Assembly: GCF_007830635.1 (NCBI RefSeq)
Contig: NZ_VLLA01000020.1
Location: 124,001-188,000 of the forward strand
Length of the DNA: 64,000 bases
Direction: 5' to 3'
Source: Bradyrhizobium huanghuaihaiense
Lineage (GTDB): Bacteria > Pseudomonadota > Alphaproteobacteria > Rhizobiales > Xanthobacteraceae
The position numbers were made by a program, and so were the translations under genes. The notes below the pieces were generated by a model. It was not told where the DNA came from, ran no database searches, and worked only from the letters and a program-made list of their open reading frames with translations. Shown piece by piece: positions 42,973 through 49,475 of the stretch. How positions within the stretch are numbered: the first letter of the stretch is position 1; the number at the start of each line of letters is the position of its first letter.

Positions 42973-45875
42973 GCAGCGCCTACCAGCCGCCGTCGCTCGA
43001 AACCGTGCCTCGCCACCGGATCACGGCGTCCACGCCAGTGGCGCTCGAGAGCCACCGGCCGTTGCCGGTCGACGACGTCGATCTCGTCCTGCATGTCGTG
43101 CGCGGCTATGTCGACCTGTTCGCCGTCAGGCAGGGCGCAAACGGCGAGCCGAGCCGGCGGCACCATCTGTTCCGGATCGAGCAGGGCGGCGTGGTTTTCG
43201 GCCTGCCCGCGATCAGCGATCCGAGCGGGGCACCAGCGGCGGTGGTGGCGGTCGGCGGTCTCGACACCGAGATCGTGATCGACCACCGTGGCCGTTTCGG
43301 CGATCGCAACGCCATCGACGCCTGGGCCGCGCGCGTGTCGGACATCATCGCGACGTCTCCTCCGGGCGCGGTCGTGCAGCAGGCGGCGATCGGCTCGCGC
43401 CATGCCCTGGCATCCGGCAACGTTCTGCGGCTCGCCGGCCGGCATGTCGGCTGGATCGAAATCGTGCATGGCACCTTCGGCGTGATGGAGATGCCGGAGT
43501 CCTATGGCGCGCGAGAATGTCCCATTCCGATGCCGCCGGGAACGTGGATCGTCGCCCGCGAGGAGGCGACGCTGGAGGTTCGGGAGAGCGCGGCGTTTCC
43601 GTTCGACGAGATCTGGGCCGCGCTCGATCGATTTCACGCAGGCGTCATGACGAGCCTGTGTCGCAAGCTCGACGAGGAGGCTCGTGCCGAGGCCGAGCGC
43701 CTGCGCCTGCGATCGGATCTCAGCCGGCTGCGGACCACCGGCATCGTCAGCCGCCTCGCCGGCATCATCGCTGCCGGACCGGGATCGTTGCAGGCCGGTG
43801 CGGTCGGCGCGAGCGGTCTGCTCACCGCCTGCCGCGAGGTCGCGGACGTCATGGGCATTTCGCTGAAGGCTCCGCCCGGCATGCTGACCGGCCGCGACGA
43901 TCTCGCCGACGCCATGCGGATCGCGCGGGCCTCGCAGGTGCGCGCACGACGCCTGTTGCTGCGGGCCGACTGGTGGACCAACAGCTCCGGCCCGTTCGTC
44001 GCATGCCTCGGCGAAGAGCGGCGGGCGGTCGCTGTATTGCCGGCGGCGGGCGGCCGCCACATCATCGTCGATCCCGCGACCGGAGCGCGCCGCGAGCTGA
44101 CGCGCGCGATCGCCGCCGAACTCGCCCCCGAGGCGATGATGTTCTATCGCCCGCTGCCGTCGCGCGCCCTGGGGATCCGCGATCTCCTGACGTTCGTCGC
44201 CGCGACCGTCCGGGCCGATGTCCTGCGGATCACGCTTGCCGCCCTCTGCCTCGGCCTGCTCGCATTGGCGAGCCCGCTGGTCGTCAAGCTGCTGATCGAT
44301 TCCGTGCTCCCGCGCGCCGAGGCTGACCAGGTCCTGATCTGCACCATCGCACTCATTGTCGTCACGCTGGTGTCAGGCGGGTTTCAGTTGATGCAGGGCA
44401 TCGCCATGCTCCGGCTGGAGAGCCGGCTGGACTTTGCCTTGCAGTCGGCGATCGTCGACCGCCTGTTGCGGATGCCGGCCGCCTTCTTCCGTGACTTCTC
44501 CGTCGGCGATCTCGCGGACCGGGCGCTCGGCATCGAAGCCGTACGCAGCATCGTCACCGGCCGGGCGGTTCGCGGCTTTCTGGCGCTGATCTCCTGCGCC
44601 TTCAGCTTCGCCGTGATGCTGTACCTCGATCTCAGGCTGGGCATGGTCGCCGCTGTCCTCGCAGGGCTGCGCGTTGCCATGGTGGTGGCGATCAACCTCG
44701 CCCGGCTGCCGAAGGAGCGCGCCAGCCTTTATCTGCAGGGGCGGCTGGAGGGACTGGTCCTGCAGTTTCTCACCGGCGTCGGGAAACTGCGGATCGCCAA
44801 TGCGACCATGCACGCGCTCGCGATCTGGGTCGAACGCTTCTGCGAGCAGAAGCGTAATTTCATCGCCTCGCAGCGGCTGGGAAACCTCCAGAAGAGCCTC
44901 GAGGCGGCGTTTCCCGCGCTGGCGACGCTGCTCATCTTTGCCCTCGCCGAGAACGTGTCGAGCCTCAGGCTGCAGCATGATCTCGGCACGTTCCTGGCGT
45001 TTTACGCGGCGTTCGGCCTCGCGCTCGCTGCGATCGGCGAGTGGGCGGCGGCGATCGGGGAGCTGCTGGTCGCAATCCCCCGGATCGAGCGGTTGACGCC
45101 GATCATCGCGGCGGCGACCGAGATCGGCGACGACCGCAAGTCGGTCGGGGAGATCAGCGGCGCGATCGAGTTTGCCAACGTCTCGTTCCGCTACGGCGAC
45201 AGCGGACCGCTGATCCTCGACGATATCAGCCTCAGCGTGCGCAAGGGCGAATATCTCGCCATTGTCGGCCCCTCGGGCAGCGGGAAGTCGACGCTGTTCC
45301 GGCTGCTGCTCGGATTCGAGAAGCCGGCGTCCGGCGTCATCTTCGTCGACGGCAAGTCGCTCGAGACCATCGACCTTGGACTGCTGCGCCGCGATGTCGG
45401 CGTCGTCCTGCAGAACTCCAGGCTCGCCTCTGGCAGCATCTATGACAACATCTGCGGCGCGGCCCAGTTGTCGATCGACCAGGCCTGGGAGATCGCGCGG
45501 CTGGCGGGACTCGACCGCGACCTCGAGGCCATGCCCATGGGCATGCAGACCCTGGTTGCGGAGGGCGTCAGCACGCTGTCGGGCGGCCAGCGCCAGCGAT
45601 TGCTGATCGCGCGGGCGCTCGCGCATCGGCCGCGGCTCCTGCTGATGGACGAGGCCACCAGCGCGCTCGACAACCAGTCCCAGGCCATCGTCAGCGATTC
45701 GATATCGCGGCTCAATCTGACCCGCATCGTCATCGCGCACCGGCTCAGCACGGTTCAGTCGGCGGACCGCATCGTCGTGCTCGACGGCGGCAGGATCGCG
45801 CAGACCGGCACCTTTGCCGAGCTGATGGCGCAGCCGGGCCTGTTTGCGGATTTCGCGGAACGTCAACTGGTCTAG
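42969..45875 (+). CDS. NHLM-type ABC transporter subunit with large N-terminal extension
   Basis: 968 residues. Residues about 400-680 form six membrane helices, and the C-terminal ATPase domain has Walker A (VGPSGSGKSTLF), signature LSGGQRQRLLIARAL and Walker B (LLLMDEATSALD). The C39 peptidase domain is absent; instead there is an N-terminal region of about 400 residues, opening with a beta-roll-like part (HVVRGYVDLFAVRQG) that resembles a cyclic-nucleotide-binding-type fold, then a helical part. It matches the second ABC subunit (ATP-binding only) of NHLM bacteriocin systems. Its start overlaps the C39 gene, suggesting a heterodimeric exporter. The function of the extension is unknown. Confidence 0.87.
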   Translation: MSSAYQPPSLETVPRHRITASTPVALESHRPLPVDDVDLVLHVVRGYVDLFAVRQGANGEPSRRHHLFRIEQGGVVFGLPAISDPSGAPAAVVAVGGLDTEIVIDHRGRFGDRNAIDAWAARVSDIIATSPPGAVVQQAAIGSRHALASGNVLRLAGRHVGWIEIVHGTFGVMEMPESYGARECPIPMPPGTWIVAREEATLEVRESAAFPFDEIWAALDRFHAGVMTSLCRKLDEEARAEAERLRLRSDLSRLRTTGIVSRLAGIIAAGPGSLQAGAVGASGLLTACREVADVMGISLKAPPGMLTGRDDLADAMRIARASQVRARRLLLRADWWTNSSGPFVACLGEERRAVAVLPAAGGRHIIVDPATGARRELTRAIAAELAPEAMMFYRPLPSRALGIRDLLTFVAATVRADVLRITLAALCLGLLALASPLVVKLLIDSVLPRAEADQVLICTIALIVVTLVSGGFQLMQGIAMLRLESRLDFALQSAIVDRLLRMPAAFFRDFSVGDLADRALGIEAVRSIVTGRAVRGFLALISCAFSFAVMLYLDLRLGMVAAVLAGLRVAMVVAINLARLPKERASLYLQGRLEGLVLQFLTGVGKLRIANATMHALAIWVERFCEQKRNFIASQRLGNLQKSLEAAFPALATLLIFALAENVSSLRLQHDLGTFLAFYAAFGLALAAIGEWAAAIGELLVAIPRIERLTPIIAAATEIGDDRKSVGEISGAIEFANVSFRYGDSGPLILDDISLSVRKGEYLAIVGPSGSGKSTLFRLLLGFEKPASGVIFVDGKSLETIDLGLLRRDVGVVLQNSRLASGSIYDNICGAAQLSIDQAWEIARLAGLDRDLEAMPMGMQTLVAEGVSTLSGGQRQRLLIARALAHRPRLLLMDEATSALDNQSQAIVSDSISRLNLTRIVIAHRLSTVQSADRIVVLDGGRIAQTGTFAELMAQPGLFADFAERQLV

Positions 45876-45887
45876 GGGGCACCGATC

Positions 45888-46451
45888 ATGCGCAAGGTCC
45901 TTTTCATCTTCGGCGTGCTGAACGATTCCGACATCGACTGGATGGCCCGCGCCGGCGCCCGCCGGAGCATCAGGCAACAGGAGGTGCTGATCCAGGAAGG
46001 CGTGGCAACCGATGCGATCGTCCTGGTGCTGCAGGGGCGCATGGCCGTCAGCGTCGCCGGGGCCGGCGAGATCGCCCAGGTCGGTGCGGGCGACTTCGTC
46101 GGCGAGATGTCGCTGGTTGATTCAGCGCTACCGTCCGCGACCGTGGCGGCAAAGGTCGAGTCGGTCGCACTGTTCCTGGACAAGCAGATGCTGCTGCGCA
46201 AGCTCGCGGCCGACAACGCCTTCGCCAGCCGCTTTTATCGCGCGCTCGCCATCCTGCTGTCGGACCGCCTGCGTGCCACCGAGCGCCGGATGGCCTACGG
46301 TGAGCAGGACAGCGGTCTCGGTGACGAGACGACGCGTTTGAAGGACGAGCTTGATCCTGCGGTGCTCGACCAGGTGTCGATCGCGGGCGAGAGATTTGAC
46401 CGTCTGCTCAAGCTTGTCGAGCACGTCGCGATGAAAGACGCCAGATCCTGA
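45888..46451 (+). CDS. Cyclic-nucleotide-binding-fold protein of the NHLM locus
   Basis: 187 residues. A CRP-type beta-roll (EGVATDAIVLVLQGRMAVSV, GEMSLVDSALPSATVAA) without any helix-turn-helix, followed by a helical tail ending KLVEHVAMKDARS. The phosphate-binding cassette normally has Arg at the position that reads Pro here (DSALPSAT), so binding of cAMP is doubtful. Proteins like this accompany NHLM exporters and may regulate the ABC subunits at the membrane. It starts 12 bases after the second ABC gene and is probably in the same operon. Confidence 0.82.
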   Translation: MRKVLFIFGVLNDSDIDWMARAGARRSIRQQEVLIQEGVATDAIVLVLQGRMAVSVAGAGEIAQVGAGDFVGEMSLVDSALPSATVAAKVESVALFLDKQMLLRKLAADNAFASRFYRALAILLSDRLRATERRMAYGEQDSGLGDETTRLKDELDPAVLDQVSIAGERFDRLLKLVEHVAMKDARS

Positions 46452-46460
46452 GGTCGAAGG

Positions 46461-46530
46461 CTGGGCGTTTTCGAGATTTCCCCCTTGCCGACGACGAAAT
46501 ACGACATCTGCCGTATCGCCCGCAAATGAA
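46461..46530. repeat. Copy C of the 70-bp repeat
   Basis: Same orientation as copies A and B, identical over AATACGACATCTGCCGTATCG. It starts 9 bases after the cyclic-nucleotide-binding-fold gene and ends 138 bases before the radical SAM gene. Confidence 0.7.
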
Positions 46531-46578
46531 TGCAGCGGTACCTTTCACGCTCAAGCGCATGAGCCAAAGAGTAACGTC

Positions 46579-46602
46579 GAGAAACCATTTTCCCACTACC
46601 CG
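46579..46602 (+). promoter_or_regulatory. GAAACCATTTT motif upstream of the radical SAM gene
   Basis: GAGAAACCATTTTCCCAC matches the first half of the motif seen upstream of the P1 and P3 precursor genes. Here its distance to the start is shorter, 87 bases. Confidence 0.4.
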
Positions 46603-46614
46603 CATGCATCTTAT

Positions 46615-46633
46615 AGTTTAGTTCATATAAACT
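46615..46633. promoter_or_regulatory. AGTTTA-N7-TAAACT dyad upstream of the radical SAM gene
   Basis: A 6-bp inverted repeat in an AT-rich stretch 35 bases before the radical SAM start codon; a candidate operator or promoter element. Confidence 0.35.
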
Positions 46634-46667
46634 GAAAGCGTAGATCGTTTAGTGGCGGACGGTGTTC

Positions 46668-48146
46668 ATGAACTCTTCGGCCGTATTGATCCCAACTGAT
46701 TTTCAGGCGCCAGACGAGACGTCCGAGAGGATGATGCAGCTGTTTGAATTGGCCGGCCTGCAGCCTCCGGCGGCCGATGACGTCACCCCGTTCAGCGATA
46801 TCAAGCGTTTCGAGGAACGCTGGCATGCGGACCCGAAGTTCAGGTCCGCCTATGCCCAGAACCCGGACTGCGTTGGCGCGACATTCGGTTTGCGAGTCGA
46901 TCCCGAGGTCGTGCGCCCGATATGGGACCCGGAGTATTCCGGCCGCGATGAATCTGCTTCTCTGCAAGTTTGGGTCCGGTACCGCGACTTCCAAAGGCGA
47001 GGATCGAAACATCTCCTGGATGCATGCGCTGCGGGCCAGCCGGCCGATCCGCGCTTTGTCCGCTGGCGTCAACGCCAGATTTATCGGGCGAACCTGGAGA
47101 TCGGCGTGTCACTTACGCCCAACCCGCACATTCCGGCGAGCTTCGAACTGTCGCGCGGTTGCTCTGTCGGATGCTGGTTCTGCTCGTTGTCGCCGCCAAA
47201 GCTCGACGATGTATTCCAGTACACGCCTGAGCACGCCCGGCTTTGGCGCGAAATCCTCGAGGTTATCGGCGTGTTGGCCGGCCCAGCGGCCCGGCGGACC
47301 ATCTGCTATAGCGGTACGGAGCCTTTCGACAACCCACATTACGAACGCTTCGTCGCCGATTTCGTCTCTGCCTTTGGTGACGTGCCATTCACAAGCACGG
47401 CGATTCCAACGCGAGATGTCGAGCGCACCAGGCGCCTGCTCGCGATCTCACCGGCCTATCGGGTGCGCTTTTCGGTCCTGAGCGTTGGCGCACTTGCGAA
47501 GATTCACGCCGCCTTCTCGCCGGAGGAGACACTTCCTGTTCTGTTCGGCCTGCGCAACGAGGGAGCAACGGACGCTCGATACGTGAATTTTGCGGGCCGG
47601 GCCCGTGACAACGTGGCCAGGTATCGCAAGTATCAGCCCGGCCCGCCCGTGATCAGCACGCCGTCCTGCGAGTCTGGCTTCAAGTTCAACCTGACGGAGC
47701 GCACCATCAGGCTGGTCAGCCCATGCGCGCCCGATCATCGCTGGCCGATGGGATACCGTGTTTACGACGAGGCAAGCTTCGAGACGGGCGGCGATGTGGC
47801 GCGGATCGTCGAAGATATGATGTCTCGCCACATGACGAGGACAGCAAGCGATTTGCCCGTTCTGCGCTTTCCGAGCCATCTGCGATGCGAATCGATCAGT
47901 ACGGGATTTGCTCTGATCGGACGGCGTTTGCGACAACGTTTCGAAGATACATCCGACATGCCCTCAATGGCACGGCTTGGAGAATTGATTGCTTCGGGAA
48001 GGCACAACGCAAGCGCCATTGTAACCCTTCTCGATCGGGAGTGCGGCGTCACGCGAGAGACGGCTACGGCTACGCTGGAAGAACTATTCCATCTTGGTGT
48101 GCTGGAGGAGGACCCGCGAGAACCAGACAGGCTTTTGTCAAATTGA
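46668..48146 (+). CDS. PoyD-like radical SAM peptide epimerase
   Basis: 492 residues. The radical SAM cluster CSVGCWFC (C165, C169, C172) lies in ELSRGCSVGCWFCSLSPPKL, the form typical of RiPP maturation amino acid epimerases (PoyD/OspD). Other family features: the extended N-terminal region of 160 residues, CYSGTEPFDNPHYERFVADF, and the C-terminal Cys pair in STPSCESGFKFNLTERTI and LVSPCAPDHRWPMGYRVYD. These enzymes convert L- to D-amino acids in the core of a leader-bound peptide. The last 70 residues look like a winged helix, which may bind the leader. The next gene encodes a Nif11-type leader peptide, the usual substrate class. An alternative GTG start lies six bases upstream. Confidence 0.85.
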   Translation: MNSSAVLIPTDFQAPDETSERMMQLFELAGLQPPAADDVTPFSDIKRFEERWHADPKFRSAYAQNPDCVGATFGLRVDPEVVRPIWDPEYSGRDESASLQVWVRYRDFQRRGSKHLLDACAAGQPADPRFVRWRQRQIYRANLEIGVSLTPNPHIPASFELSRGCSVGCWFCSLSPPKLDDVFQYTPEHARLWREILEVIGVLAGPAARRTICYSGTEPFDNPHYERFVADFVSAFGDVPFTSTAIPTRDVERTRRLLAISPAYRVRFSVLSVGALAKIHAAFSPEETLPVLFGLRNEGATDARYVNFAGRARDNVARYRKYQPGPPVISTPSCESGFKFNLTERTIRLVSPCAPDHRWPMGYRVYDEASFETGGDVARIVEDMMSRHMTRTASDLPVLRFPSHLRCESISTGFALIGRRLRQRFEDTSDMPSMARLGELIASGRHNASAIVTLLDRECGVTRETATATLEELFHLGVLEEDPREPDRLLSN

Positions 48147-48168
48147 ACCGGAAGCCACGGAGAAGATC

Positions 48169-48414
48169 ATGAAAATCGACCAATGGACCAAATTTCTAAT
48201 GAGCGTTGCCGGTGATGCATCCGCGGAAGCCATCATTCGCAGTGGCGACACCAGGCAGATCATCGGCCTCGCGAAAATGAAGGGGTTCGAATTCACCGAG
48301 ATGGATATCGACGACGTTCGCGGTGGGGATGTGTCCGGGGGGCTCACCGACGAGACTCTTGAAGAGATTACGGGTGCGATGCTGGTCAATGGCGGAAAAT
48401 TGATGGTGCGATAG
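48169..48414 (+). CDS. Nif11-type RiPP precursor (P2)
   Basis: 81 residues. The first 45 residues follow the Nif11 leader pattern: QWTKFLMSVAGDASAEAII, then QIIGLAKMKGFEFTEMDIDD. The leader ends LTDETLEEITGA, a Gly-Ala variant of the double-glycine site, leaving a short core MLVNGGKLMVR. GGAGAAG precedes the ATG. It starts 22 bases after the radical SAM epimerase, so it is the most likely substrate. The core is short and has no Cys, Ser or Thr, so lanthionine or azole chemistry is not expected; epimerisation of Leu, Val, Asn or Met is possible. Confidence 0.82.
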   Translation: MKIDQWTKFLMSVAGDASAEAIIRSGDTRQIIGLAKMKGFEFTEMDIDDVRGGDVSGGLTDETLEEITGAMLVNGGKLMVR

Positions 48415-48488
48415 TTGGACCAGGGGTTCAGAGCGGAGGTCTCGGGCGATTGCGCTTTAGTGCGTGGAGAGCGACCAGAGACGGGGCT

Positions 48489-48531
48489 ACGAAACCATTT
48501 TTGGTACCTGTCGAAATGTTCCAGAAATGAG
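48489..48531 (+). promoter_or_regulatory. Shared upstream motif of the P3 precursor gene
   Basis: GAAACCATTTTTGGTA followed by TCGAAATGTTCCAGAAA. The start of GAAAC is 103 bases before the GTG of P3, almost the same distance as in front of P1 (102). Confidence 0.5.
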
Positions 48532-48593
48532 CTGAGCGTACGGTTTCAACCTAGGGTCTAGCCGATCAGCATTTGCGAAGGTGGAGATTGAAT

Positions 48594-48797
48594 GTGACAG
48601 GCGGGCAGGACACCAATTCGAACGCGCAAGCCGAACCGGGCGAGGGCCTCAAGGACAGCGCGCAGAACCAGGCGTCCCAAATCTCGGCGACTTCTGACGC
48701 ACTCGGCGACAGCTCGCTGGAGGATGTGTCAGGCGGCACTTGGCCGTTCAGCAGCACTGCGACTGCCGCCAATAGCGTCTACGGCAAGGGGGGCTGA
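48594..48797 (+). CDS. Double-glycine RiPP precursor peptide P3
   Basis: 67 residues from a GTG that follows GGAGATTGAAT; an ATG two bases earlier is out of frame and meets a stop at once. Leader has GGQDTNSNAQAEPGEGLK and LGDSSLEDVSGG, clearly homologous to the P1 leader (QDTNSQGQAEPSESLK, LGDGSLDDVSGG). Core: TWPFSSTATAANSVYGKGG (19 residues). The W-P at core positions 2-3 is shared with P1 and P5, but the rest differs, so the peptide may be a diversified relative. Export through the locus transporter is expected. Confidence 0.75.
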   Translation: MTGGQDTNSNAQAEPGEGLKDSAQNQASQISATSDALGDSSLEDVSGGTWPFSSTATAANSVYGKGG

Positions 48798-48874
48798 CCT
48801 GGAAAGCACCTGAATCCAACGGCGGCTTGAAGTAACAGCGGCTAGCAATCAACATTGATGAAAGTGGATTGAAC

Positions 48875-49048
48875 ATGACCAGCAAGCAGGATGCGCATTC
48901 GAAGGTGGGGGCAGAAGCTCGCGACAGCCTTGGGGACAACGATCAGAGCAAGCCGTCCCGGATTTCGTCACAAAAGGATTCTCTCAGCGACGGCTCGCTG
49001 GACGAGGTGTCCGGCGGCCGCGTGCCGCCGCGCAACGACGGCGGCTGA
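48875..49048 (+). CDS. Double-glycine RiPP precursor peptide P4 (short core)
   Basis: 57 residues. MTSKQDAHSKVGAEARDSLG, then DGSLDEVSGG closing the leader, then the short core RVPPRNDGG. The leader clearly belongs with P1, P3 and P5; its first residues MTSKQDA are the same as in P5. GGATTGAAC precedes the ATG. The core is hydrophilic and only nine residues long, unlike P1 and P5, so it could be a decayed relative, a signalling peptide or a decoy. It is short enough to be missed by common gene callers. Confidence 0.65.
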   Translation: MTSKQDAHSKVGAEARDSLGDNDQSKPSRISSQKDSLSDGSLDEVSGGRVPPRNDGG

Positions 49049-49098
49049 GAAGCGTTCGCGTAAAATTGCATGGAGTTGTCTGGAAACGGAGATTGAAC

Positions 49099-49287
49099 AT
49101 GACGAGCAAGCAGGACGCGACCGCCAAACAGGACGCCGTACCCGGCGAGAGCCTCACGGACGCCGTGCAGAACACCATCTCTTCGACGCCGGAGAAGGAT
49201 GCCGTCGCCGATGGCGCGCTGGACGACGTGTCGGGCGGCCTTTGGCCGGCCGTCATGACCGGCAGCACATACAACAAGACGATCTAA
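49099..49287 (+). CDS. Double-glycine RiPP precursor peptide P5 (core ends TYNKTI)
   Basis: 62 residues, the same length as P1. Leader: MTSKQDATAKQDAVPGESLT, then VADGALDDVSGG. Core: LWPAVMTGSTYNKTI, identical to the P1 core at 11 of 15 positions, including LWP-x-VM and TYNKTI. GGAGATTGAAC precedes the ATG at 49099. Two near-copies of one core at opposite ends of an 11-kb locus suggest a duplicated main product. The remaining enzymes present limit likely modifications to epimerisation. Confidence 0.8.
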   Translation: MTSKQDATAKQDAVPGESLTDAVQNTISSTPEKDAVADGALDDVSGGLWPAVMTGSTYNKTI

Positions 49288-49475
49288 TCTTGGGACCTGG
49301 CCGCAGCGCAGCTAAGCCCTATGATTGTGCGACGATGCTCATTTTCGGGACGGGCTACGCCGAAAAATGCGCGCATCGCGCGACAGCTCAGCAGTTCGTT
49401 GTGTGAGTACGGGTTGGCCGCCCATCAACAAATGGCGGCGCACACGTGACCTGAGTTTCAGGACGTTCCACGCCG

